Part shown: piece by piece, positions 32,742-43,172 of the stretch
Layout of the letters: every line of letters begins with the position of its first letter
How positions within the stretch are numbered: the first letter of the stretch is position 1
NCBI GenBank assembly: GCA_963691655.1
Contig: OY829326.1
Span: forward strand, 147,516,998-147,580,997
DNA length: 64,000 bases
Direction of reading: 5' to 3'
From: Toxonevra muliebris
Lineage: Eukaryota > Arthropoda > Insecta > Diptera > Pallopteridae
The notes under the pieces: model-generated
What the model saw: the letters and a program-made list of their open reading frames with translations, nothing else
Told to the model about the DNA's origin: nothing
Databases searched by the model: none
Made by a program: the position numbers and the translations under genes

Positions 32742-34359
32742 TTTTAATTTGAAAACATTTTTTATAAATTTATTTGATATTTCCGGGGTCACGGGGTGAA
32801 AATACCTTTATTAATATATAATTTTTATTTAAACTTGACTTCGTTAAAATTTTCTTGAGAAAAAAACATTTACTTCTCAATGGTAACCCTAAAATCGCTA
32901 TAAGTATTTAATAAATATGTAACTACAATTCAAAATTTAGATTCCATTCATATGCAAACAAGCGTGATACAACAGGAACTGCAACAACAACCACGACGAA
33001 CAACTTGTTACAATCGAGCATATTATTTTACAGCCCCACAAAAATAATAAACAAACCAAACCATCCTATCTACTAACTAACTGCACACAGCAAGCACACT
33101 CTTTACTGTGGAAGCAAGCCAAAAAAAAAATTTATAGATACATATAAAGATTTCCAACAAAATGCTATTCAATTTTCAATACACTCCAAGCTCATTACAG
33201 TACCCCAGCGCCACCACCACATCGACCGACAGACCAAATTTGTGAAAACCACACTTAAGAGGCAAACAGCAACAAAAGAATAACAAAAACATTATCATCA
33301 TTTACCACCTTTAGTTGCATCATACTATAATATTGTTGCATCCAACAAGTTCGATTTAATACTACCAGTGCCAAACAGCATAGCAACGAAAAAAAAAGAA
33401 AAACAATAAGAAAGCACAACACGCCAACGGCGTCTGGCTAAAAATAGTCAAAGTACGAGTACGTACGAGTATATATTTAACAACAAATATGTATACAAAA
33501 AATGTAGACATATAAAATATAAAGATACGCCAAAAGTGATTACGCGATTTTTCCATATAGTAATAAATGTTGTGGTAAAGCGACCTTCCGGTATGGCGCA
33601 CGACTGCGACGGCAACAACAACGACAACGGCTACTCTCCAGAGCGACGACCGAAACGAAGCGAAACGACAACAACGAAAATACGAACAACTATTACGAAA
33701 AAAAAAAGAGCTTCTTGTTGAGCAGAAGAGTGAGTGTGAGAATTCAAGCACATAGTATACAAAGCAGCAACAATATCACCACCATCTACAACAACAGCAA
33801 TTGGAACAGCAGCAGCAGCAATAGGAACAGCACCAACAACTACTAAACGACCTTCTCTTTTTTTATGCGCTCGTATGTAAGTATACAAGCAAGTATTCGT
33901 TTAACATTGCGAATACACTCTGCATACACGAATGTCTTCTGGGTTAGCGGAAAATCATTTAAACACCGAGTGCAGCCGGCACTGACAGATAGTAGGCAAT
34001 AACAACAAAGCATAGCCCACAAAAACAATACACACAGATACTCACTCGTCATGCATACAGTAAACGAGAAAAGTATTCGTACTCTATACTTTCCTCTAAA
34101 AAATTAGTACTAGAAATGGCGCTGAAGCAGTACGATTTAAAAAAAAATACATAAATGAGTCCCTTCTGCACTCGTCACAAGATGTGATATCATACTTTCC
34201 CTGCAAGACAGGACTAATGGAAACTCCAACACAGTAACAAAATTTTTAGCTTTCACTAACATAATTTCAAAATTTTATTAGGTCTATTTTTAGAAATGAA
34301 AAAAAAAAAATTTAATTTGTGGGGATTAAACCTTTAAAATATAAATGTAAAAACTAAAT
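32742..34359. other. Noncoding DNA with CAA/CAC tracts
   Basis: CAACAA-, ACCACC- and CAGCAG-rich stretches (32980-33060, 33195-33230, 33765-33840). The 129-codon minus-strand open frame at 33362-33751 and its partners on both strands are tract-derived. No gene is supported. Confidence 0.4.
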
Positions 34360-34361
34360 TT

Positions 34362-34432
34362 GTGGAATTTGAACCTTGGCCACAAGTGGCTGCGTGCTTG
34401 CTGGCGCACTAGAATACTAGGTTATAGCGTCA
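34362..34432 (-). repeat. tRNA-like sequence with B-box, SINE candidate
   Basis: The minus strand holds an A-box-like TAACCTAGTATTCTAGTG and a B-box GGTTCAAATTCC about 35 bases downstream, the layout of an RNA polymerase III internal promoter. Stems pair imperfectly. Probably the head of a tRNA-derived SINE. Confidence 0.4.
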
Positions 34433-34789
34433 TGAATTTCGGTGGCCATTATTTTGGAGTTTTGTTTTTATAAGCGATGCAAATGAGACAAATAAAACAT
34501 ACACTTATAAACTCACACAATATTATGAAACCTCACACGACACCGAAGTGGCATTTGATTTTAATGTTTCTAAATTCGCTTTTCCTTCAGCGCCGAGTAA
34601 GAATAACATCCTTACACATCAAAAGTCAACTAAAATTATAGTGGGATTCATGATAATGCTCAAAAGCCTTGTAAACTGCAAATACCACATCAGAAATGAG
34701 CTGACGAAATTTAATGTGAAATAATATTTATACAAACCGCATAAATTTGCGCTACGACTTTGGTGTGCAAGCAACTACGTAAACTTATG

Positions 34790-35040
34790 CACATGTAAAA
34801 CCTACACCGGGATTTTCGCGTCCATTATCTTCTGCGAGTTATATTTACACAGGAATGGAAAGGACTTACCGAATGGTGCGATGAAAAGTTTTTCTTAGAA
34901 AATTAGTGTTCTTGGAGGTTTATCATTGCCAGCCAAGAGTTGGTGTTATGTAGGAAAATTTGTATTTTCAATTGTCGAGCATCGAAACCGGGAACTTTTC
35001 TTAGGAACTCAACACACTAACCACTATGCTATGGTGAAAC
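34790..35040 (-). repeat. tRNA-derived SINE-like element
   Basis: The minus-strand head reads CACCATAGCATAGTGGTTAG, TGTGTTGAGTTCC and then a B-box-like CCCGGTTTCGATGC, with TCGAC closing. About 190 bases of non-tRNA body follow, including CCAACTCTTGGCTGGCAATG and ACTAATTTTCTAAGAAAAAC. The body limits and 3' tail are approximate. Confidence 0.5.
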
Positions 35041-35176
35041 TTAAGCCTAAAACACAATTGTGTCGTACGACTATAAAGCGGTCGACGGTTACATGGACAG
35101 CTTACCGTCGGCGGTAAAAACGACGGCAACTATTCACGTTACCGTCACACAACGCAATTGTGTTTTAGGTTTAAGT
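35039..35176. mobile_element. 138-bp MITE, next to a third half-copy
   Basis: The left end ACTTAAGCCTAAAACACAAT and the reverse complement of the right end, ACTTAAACCTAAAACACAAT, differ by one base. Inside, palindromic TACCGTCGGCGGTA and GTCGACGG motifs recur. Just beyond, 35190-35235 repeats TACCGTCACCGG..TTTACTGTCGTACCACGCAATTG..TTTAG, a further diverged half-unit, so this is a small cluster of one family. Confidence 0.7.
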
Positions 35177-35249
35177 CTATTCACTTTACCGTCACCGGTT
35201 TACTGTCGTACCACGCAATTGTATTTAGAGCTTTATACTCACGCTTGGT

Positions 35250-38200
35250 TTGAGTTGTAATACAACTTCAAACATTTAGAATAAAATATAGCATTTCGAT
35301 ATCACATAACCTTATGATGGGTGACTCAATTTAATGAATAAAGCTAGAAATTTATTTTGGATGAAAACTTTTTTCGCTAACTGTAAAAACATGATTACTC
35401 TGAGCGTGACTATAATACTGACAATAACGTCGCTCTGCTCTCACTAGCTCTTTCGTTCACAGGTTTGCAAAAATTACTCAGATTGTTTTTTGTTGTTGTT
35501 GTTGTTGTCGTATGTCTTCGGGTTTACTAGGCTAATCATCTGTTTTGGTTTTCAATGTTGATTCATTCAACAGCACAACGTGCTGGATTGCGCACACACA
35601 AGGCGCAAGATATCAATTTGTTGTTAAAGTGCAGTGCTGTAACGACAGCAGAAGAGCAGCAGCTGTGCGGCATAGTAGAGGGAAAAGTTCTCACGGTACT
35701 TCACATGGTTGCATACTAACAACTTGGAGTAAACGGCTGACTACTACTTGAGTTCTCTAGAGCGAAAGTATATAAAGTGGTTTATTGTTGTTGTTGTTGG
35801 GTGTTGTGGTATGACTGTTTGCTTGCTTGTTTTTGGTGGTTCGTTCGTTTGAACGACTTGCCTTGGTTGCGGCGGCGACGGTACAGCAACGAGATGACTG
35901 CTTGTCAACGACGACAGCAAGTGAGGGTATTAATGTCAGTCAGTTGTTGTTGGTTGAGTGAAATGGCTGGCTGGCTGGTTGTTGGTTGTTATTGCTGCTG
36001 GTGCTCCATTGGCATGCATGACGCTGCTGTTTGCCCTCAGCTGTTTTAGTTTTTATGTTTTTTTTTGTATATTTCAATCGGTTCTGGTTCATTTCCATTT
36101 TAATAGAATTAAAAATGGTAAATGATTAAATAAAGAAACCTTATGCTCCGTCAACACCAACAACAGCCATAGCAATCGTAACGTTGTTTCGGTCGTTCGG
36201 GAAAAGAGCGAGCACAGTCAGACAAAATGAAACGAACGAGTAGAGACTAGACTACGACGATGAGGAAGAGGATGAAAAGCTGATACGAGTTGAGTCGAGT
36301 TAAACGACGACCGGCATTCATAATAAATTCGATATATGGATGGATGGATGGTGTGTTGGTTAGAATGAATATGGCGGTCAGTCGTCGACGACAGCGACAA
36401 CGAATATCTTAAATCTTGTGTTATTCGTTGCAAAAATTATTTTATGCATATGTACATGGAAGAGAGGGTGTGGTAAGAGGAAGGGGGTGCTCTGTGTTCT
36501 TAGACCATGACAACAACTAATAAAGATTTATTAAAATAACTAAACAAGCAAAAAAAAAAAGAAAGTATTAAATGAAAACTAAACGAGGACGAGCAGAGCA
36601 AAAATAAGCAGCAAGAAAGAAGTTCGTCGGTAAAAATCTCATCGAAATCGAGATTCGATATTCGAGGGAAAGAATAGGGGAACAGCAGAAATAGCAAGCG
36701 AACACGCGACAAAAATTATTAAACGCCAAACAAACCAACAACGACCAGATACAAAAAAAAAACCAACTTTCGACTCGACTGTAAGAAAATTCACCGTTCG
36801 TTCAGATACGAGTGCCAGACAGAGCAACAGAGAGAAAGAGGGAGAGAGAGCCAAAGAGCGACAGAGTGATTACCAGCGAATAACGAGAAAACCCCGCCAC
36901 TTTTAAAATTAAGTGTATGCCTGATTCAGAGATTCTTAGAGAGAGAAAAACATACACAACGCAAAACATTTAGCAAGCATGTGCTTTTGCGAGTGAGAGA
37001 GAATGAGTGAGAATGAATACAATGCACAACATGAACACAAACAACAACGAGTAGTATCTATAGCACAAAACAAAACTAGCTACTTAATGAATGAAAACAA
37101 AACAACAATAACAGTAGCAGCACCAAATAATATACAACGGACAGACAGAGTACATTTACGATGAAACATTTCGTGCACACGTTATTCTTGTTGCTGTTTT
37201 ACTATATCTACAATGCTTTATGCTACGCAACGACGTTGAGTTATTCGTTCGTTCGTTCGTTAGTTGCACAAACGAGCGGCGGCGGTTAGTTGTTTTGCTT
37301 GTATTCTTCCTTCAACTCAACAAACATAAAATGACGACGAGCAAATTGACGGCGTGTAACCGCCAATGTAACAGGCAAGCAGACTCTCACAAAGAGAAAT
37401 AGCAAGTAAATATTGCTGCACAAATTTTCAGTTGGTGTACGCGCCGTGGTGCTGTGCTATGAGATACATGTGCCGGAAAATATTTTCGCTTCTACAACTG
37501 CTGCTCTGTTGTTGCTGCATAACACGCACACACACACCGTATGGCACGAACGAGCGAAAGGAACGAGCAACCCGAGCCAGTGTCGAATGAACGAAAGTGG
37601 CGAATGAGAGCGGCAGGAAAATAACGAATAATTCTAACGAATGCTGTTTATGCATAACAACAACAACTTAATAACGAATGCCGAATAAATTTGTTTCAGT
37701 TTAGTTCTTCATTAATTGTGTTTTAGTTAAAGAGAGTGGAAGAGAGGAAGGCGAAATATAGGCATTTTTGTTGGTGATGTTATGATGTGACTTAACCCAG
37801 TGGTAAAATAGTATCTATTCGTCATTTTTCACTTTAAAAATCGCAGTATTAATAACAAGCAGCAAGTATTGTATAGTATATACATTCGTAGGGGAGAATT
37901 CCCAGTTATGGGACGGCTCCGGTTGAGACGGTGCAAAATTTTTCTAATTTTTTACATTTAAAATTTTTTCACTTTTGATAAAACACCGAATTAAAAAGAC
38001 ACATCGCTTATTATATATTCAGAGCACACACTTAAATAAAGTTCTCAAAACATTTTTTTTTACAAAACTTATTTTACAAGGTGTTAAAATTTAATTTTTC
38101 AAGCAATATTTAGTGAGTAATATGTCAAGTGTTTAGTTTTGGACTCAATTTTATCATACAAACAAATTACACCCATATTGTGGCAAAATTTTTTGTTGGC

Positions 38201-38290
38201 GTAGTCGTTATGAAACGTTAAAATCTCCGCCTTATGGTACAGGCTTGGTTCCAGTCATGGTACGCTCGAGAACCGGAGACTCTCTCCTAC
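35250..38290. other. CG-richer tract with GAGA and CGTTCG repeats; possible promoter or leader region
   Basis: No intact gene. From about 35400 to 37650 the sequence is less AT-rich than elsewhere, with (TTG)n at 35490-35505 and 35785-35800, GAGAGAGAG at 36840-36850, GTTCGTTCGTTCGTTAG at 37246-37263 and many ACGAACGAG motifs. A textbook TATATAAAG occurs at 35770, and CAAAATG, a good fly start context, at 36224 opens only a seven-codon frame. These features resemble upstream regions and leaders of fly developmental genes, but no start site, exon or direction can be fixed. Confidence 0.35.
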
Positions 38291-38297
38291 ATACATA

Positions 38298-39791
38298 CAC
38301 TGGTGGTCATGAAAACCACACTACTTGCAACACTGCTGCAATTTCGTTAATATTTCCTATCTTAGCCCAAATTTCTCTTCCTTTATAAAAGAGATTCCCT
38401 TGTTTATATTTTAAGAATAAATTTAAACGGAATGTACCATTTTTCATAGCGCTTGTTTGGCGAAAAGATGAATTTTTGAAAAAGTGCCAAAAACGACTGC
38501 AAAGCATAAACAATTGTCGCGCCACCATAACGACGAAATTTTGATATCAAGGAATGTCATAAAGTTAAATACCTGATGATAATATTCGACCGCTGTTAGA
38601 CTGATCCAGAAAAAACACAATTTGTATCCGCTTGAAAGGACAAAAGGATCAAGAAAACTATGGAAGACAAATACGAGAGAAAATGGCATAACCTGAAGGA
38701 TAAGCATAAATGATCGTTTCAAAAGTGCTGTCACAATAAGGACTGAGCAAAAGAGCTACTACAATGTGAATATAAGTGTCGAAACCTTACGCAGAAAGAA
38801 ACGAAAGTTCAGTCTGTATGGGAGACGATCAGCCAAAAAGTCGTTGTTGACGAAATGGATGCAAACAAATCGCCCGACATGGACTAAAAACTACAGCAAT
38901 TGGACTCTAAAACACTCGAGAAAAGTTATATAATCGGACAAATCAAACTAACTCAATTTGATATGAGCACTTGATCTTCGGTATGTGTGTCGCTGGGATA
39001 TTGAGCAATACAACGTTAACTGTGTAGTGAAAATAGTCAAATTCCCATAAAGTCAGATAGTTTGGATGGATTTCTCCTACTATATCCTGAGCCCCTTATA
39101 CTATATTGAAGGAACTGTGAACGCCTTAAAATATGTGTAAAATTTTATGGACCAATTGCTGTGGTGCGCTTTCGCTCCACTTTCGCTTTACTTTAGAAAT
39201 AGTAAAAAGTTCGATTATTGATTCTTATTTGTTTGCAGATTCACAGTGTTTTTGATGTTGTTAGAATTTACCTGGCTAGAATGATCAGGTAGCTCGCGCG
39301 ATTTAAGTCGGATATAGCACCTCTATTATATAATGAAAAGGAAAGTTCTTCAAAACATACCAAAGAATAGAAAACCCTTTGTTGGAGTTCTGAAAAAAGT
39401 TTGGTATTAAAAAAATAACGAATGATATTCTTGAAGTGCTTATCGACGGCCATAATAAAGGTTAAGAGAGGGGCAACATCAAAACAAACAATTTTGCTTG
39501 TGAATCTAACATGAAACAAATTAATCCTAGTTTACACCTTCAAAAAATAACAGATATTTTTATTTTTACTTACTAATTAATACCCTTAAAAAAGTGAAAT
39601 TTTTCCCATATTTTTGTTTTAATTACAAAGTAATGAAATTTGTGTGTTTGTATGATCTTTTTTTTCGCTTTTTTGTTCATTTTGTTCCCGAAAAAAAAAA
39701 TTACATTCATTAAAACAAAATCAGGTTTAGGTCCCATTTTAAACGATTTTCTTAAAATTTGTGGGTGGTCTGGTTTTCATGATCTCCAGTG
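38298..39791 (+). mobile_element. Decayed Tc1-like element with recognisable ends
   Basis: Bounded by TA on both sides. The left end is CACTGGTGGTCATGAAAACC and the right end, in reverse complement, CACTGGAGATCATGAAAACC, two differences in 20; the match runs a little further. Length 1,494 bp, near that of intact Tc1 elements. Contains one transposase relic on the plus strand. Confidence 0.88.
38440..39490 (+). pseudogene. Tc1-family transposase relic
   Basis: Scattered frames show the family: RRSAKKSLLTKWMQTNRP near 38833, NYSNWTLKHSRKVIYSDKSN with the SDES-type block near 38892, RYVCRW.IEQYN.NCVVKIVKF near 38980, and YIEGTVNALKYV near 39103. Further on come WLE.SGSSRDLSRI, derived from the WPA.SPDLNPIE block of the last catalytic residue near 39270, and VLQNIPKNRKPF near 39340. 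More than ten stops and frame changes interrupt it, so it is long dead. The second catalytic block is not recognised and may be deleted. Confidence 0.8.
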
Positions 39792-39794
39792 TAT

Positions 39795-41279
39795 ATCAAT
39801 TGAGAGAAAGCAAAAAAGTGTAAATGTGTAAATTTATGAGTTCATAAGCTCACTAAGTGCTTGACACACTACAAGGCTTTTCCAATTTCTCTACTGGGAT
39901 GTCATGGGAGTAACATTAAAGAGCCAAAAGAGAGACGAGTCGCTTTATTGTTGTTTTTTGTTATTGGTTAAGTAGTTGGTGGTAGCGTGTGAGAAAATAA
40001 TACACATACGAGTTCGTACGTATGCCAGCGAGTGCGGAATGAGAATTGTGCACGAGTGCAAGTGGTTATGAATTGTTTAGGCACACACACACAACAGGCA
40101 GCAACAACAGCAAAAGTACTTCATATTTTGAAAAAAACAACAACAGCAACATTTATAAATTCATTATATTTGTGTTGCTGCTGTTGTTTTTGTATATTAT
40201 AGTAATTTCAAAACGTATAAACAGTTTGTTGCTTTTTTTATATCATTATTTTATATATTTTTAGTAGATTAACGTTTACCTACAGTATATTATGAACATT
40301 TTGTTGTACAGCGCGAATGTCAGATACTTGGATATGAGAAAAAAATAGAAGGTTGCCTTTTGTTTTGTTTGTTTTTGTATTTCCATTGTTGGTGTTTTTT
40401 TTTGTATTTTTTTTTGTTCATTGTTGTGTTTTCTTCTTTGATTTAGTTATTCTTGTTGTTGTTAGTGTGTTGTTTTTGTATATTTACAGCAGAAATGTAT
40501 TTTGTTATTGTTATTCGCACATATGTATGTATCTGAGAGAAGCGGTGGTGAATTTTAGCAATAAAAAAAAATGAGAGCAACAACAGCAAAAAGCAAGATG
40601 ACAAGAAAGAGATACTTTTTTGTTTTGTTTTTTTTTTTGGAAGGCTAAGAGGGAAACGGAAGTTGTGTTTATTATGATCTCATTGTCTCATTTTGGATTA
40701 TTTTTAATGGCGAAAAGCTTTAATTGCCATGTAAAGCATGCAACATTTACGTATTTTAAGACATAGATTTTTCATGGAGGGGGAAAGCATAGGAGATAGG
40801 GGAAGGCAAAGGTGTGAGGGTAGTAGAATTAATTTTTTTGCACCACAAACCAAAAGAAAAAGCTTAAAGGAAAGAGCTTTGAATTTTGCCAAATTATTTT
40901 GTTTCGCTATGTTTTTATATACATTACATACATATGTAATTATGTATATGTATGGAAGCAAATACATATGTAATCACATAATTGAGTTAATTTAAATTAG
41001 CTATAAGATATTTTGCACCATGAACACATAAAATTAAGCTAATGAAAAGAAACCACAAAAAACCAAAAAAAACATAAAAAAAGCAAATGAAAACAAAGTT
41101 AGAAATTTTAAATTCGGTCATGTGCGCACAGGTGATATTAAGGCATATTAAGCAAAATAACAAAATTTGTAGGCAATGTAGTTAGTTTTCAATTTAATTT
41201 TATGTTCAGCAAGAGATAATTTCCACTAATGCAAAAATCTCGGAAATTTGTTTAGTAAGTTATAAGTTAGTGCGTTCTT
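39795..41279. other. Noncoding DNA, T/G-rich low complexity
   Basis: T-rich tracts with TTGTTGTT between 40160 and 40470, ACACACACAC near 40083 and a CATACATATGTAATTATG palindromic stretch near 40925-40980. No gene is supported. Confidence 0.4.
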
Positions 41280-41640
41280 AGTATTTCATTTGTATGGGAG
41301 ATGCCCTCTGACGATGGTTTCCGGTACCATAATAACTTACTAACCTTCACAGTAAAGAAATATTTTAGATTCTCAGAAATCTTAGTAATCTATAATGTAT
41401 AATTGAAAATATGCTGATTTTTGTATTTTGTTTGTATGATAGATGCCTTCTAGCGGTGTATATCGGAACTTTCATGAAATTTCTAACCTTCACAGAAACA
41501 AAACATTCCGAATTCCCAAAAATCTTGGTAAAATCAATTATGCACTGCAAAAGTTAATCTGATTTTAGTATAATGTGCGTATGTAAGGCGCCCTCTACCG
41601 ATGGATTTTCGAATCGAGTGCTGATATGTTATGTAGCACA
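41280..41640. repeat. Decayed satellite, ~142-bp monomers (locus B)
   Basis: Three monomers carry the core TTTGTATGxxAGATGCCCTCTxxCG, with TGCC (or CGCC) at 41302, 41444 and 41589, spacing 142 and 145. GATTTTTGTATTTTGTTTG before the second and the CTTCACAG.AA.GAAA motif after two of them match locus A at 9.0-9.8 kb. Confidence 0.7.
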
Positions 41641-41652
41641 GAAACGATTTAA

Positions 41653-43168
41653 CCCTCAAGTTCCCAAGCTTGTATCTAGACAGCCTTTATGAAAACGAGT
41701 GTAATTACCAACTTAATAGATTTTTATTGCTACATTTCATCATATCGTTTATGGCATTCTTCAAACTTTTAAAAAATGCATTAGTTATGAGTAAAGCTCG
41801 TACCTTTTTTCGGACCAAAAACTGTATATTTCTACCAAAAATTAAAAAAAAAAAAAAAACGGTAAATCGATTTAAAAAAACTGTATATTTCGCGGTATCA
41901 ATTTTATTCAAAATTGATTTTATTCAGAGTAAAAACTGAATAAAAAACTATGTTTGTTTTTGCTCTGAAGGAATTGTTATACCATTTTTGCTCTTACTTT
42001 TAAGGCGTTTCATTTTCACTCTAAACCGTATTACTTATGCCATTCTTGCACTGACTCACTAAATTATTTCGCTTCTTAGCCCGCTTTTCCTCTCAACCTG
42101 TCAGTTATGAGTTATGATTTTGCTTCGGATGACAGAAAGTCAAAAGAAGGCAGGAATGGAATGTTAATGATTATAGTGACGTTTGGGTGCTAAAACTATT
42201 TACTAGAAAAGTTTGCGGGCAACGAATCTTCTGACGACTATATAAAGAGTGATGACGAGGAAAGTGCTGTTTGAGCACTATCGGCAAATGATAGCAGCTT
42301 TCCCATGTACTAATCGAAGGATAAAGATATTGAGTGATCAACGGAACTTACTGGACCCACTAATGCTAAGGCCAAAGTAGAAAACGTAATTCAAGGACGT
42401 CCTGGAGTTACTACATATATGAGTTATTCGATCTATGCTTCATAGTGCACATGAAAAAAATGTTCATACAAACAAATTGATGAAAAAGAATTGCCTACGA
42501 TTTATGGATAGAAATCAACCCTATGGAACGTGTCAAACATATTCAATCGAAAATCTGGGCTTAGATCTTCTTCAGAGAGTGATTCAGCATAGAAAATGTT
42601 AGCCAAGAACTCAATTGTCGGCAGATATTGTGCAAAAATATTCGGGCAGAAACACAAGAGCCTAGCACTTCGGCAAGTGCTGCTCTGAAGAAGAGAAAAG
42701 CTAATCAACTTGCGCTGTTTAATCAGCTGGATTTGCAGTAAAACGTACGCACTATTTGCAAAAAACCTGCGAATCCAAAACGCCTTACAACGATTACAGT
42801 TTATACAACCTATTGCCTTGAGGCCACATAGTAAATATATACCTATATATAAGAATGTAAACAGTATTAAACTTATCAATAAGCAGTACAACTAATAAAT
42901 GTTAAAATTTTAATTCAAATTATGAGTTTTCATACGATATGCATACAAAATACTGGTCAGGTCATTCCGTGACCTTAATATTACAAGTGTAACAGTAACA
43001 GAAGGGTTAATTATTTAAAACAAATTGTTAAAAAGTTTTTTTCAACAACAAATACTTTTAGGCATTCAACCTTTCCGGCTTTATAAAACCACGCCTATTA
43101 AATTTTTTAGGTTTTTGAGATTAGATTTATGCTTTTTTAAATCAATAAAAAATTTGGGAACTAGAGGG
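41653..43168 (+). mobile_element. piggyBac-like element, ~1.5 kb
   Basis: Flanked by TTAA at 41649-41652 and 43169-43172, the invariable target of piggyBac elements. The left end CCCTCAAGTTCCCAA and the reverse complement of the right end, CCCTCTAGTTCCCAA, differ by one base in 15. A second GAAGGGTTAA lies inside at 43003-43012 and could be an alternative or older right end. Interior coding remains are slight. Confidence 0.7.
42090..42900 (+). pseudogene. Possible piggyBac transposase remnant
   Basis: Plus-strand frames include an acidic stretch NESSDDYIKSDDEES near 42220 and GPTNAKAKV near 42355, both in keeping with the acidic N-terminus and following segment of piggyBac transposases. SASAALKKRK near 42680 resembles the basic stretch before the C-terminal cysteine-rich domain. 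The catalytic aspartate region is not recognised and is probably deleted. The family call rests mainly on the ends of the element; the protein evidence alone is weak. The 129-codon open frame on the opposite strand is a shadow. Confidence 0.35.
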
Positions 43169-43172
43169 TTAA

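Noticed and set aside
33362..33888. 129- and 85-codon minus-strand frames
   Set aside because: Val/Ala/Ile runs from CAACAG tracts, overlapping each other in different frames.
37895..38285. Possible paired ends GTAGGGGAGA / TCTCTCCTAC
   Set aside because: The match is short and interrupted and no target duplication follows it.
39268..39519. 83-codon minus-strand frame
   Set aside because: Antisense shadow of the Tc1 transposase relic.
42502..42891. 129-codon minus-strand frame
   Set aside because: It is antisense to the piggyBac-like remnant and shows no family motif.
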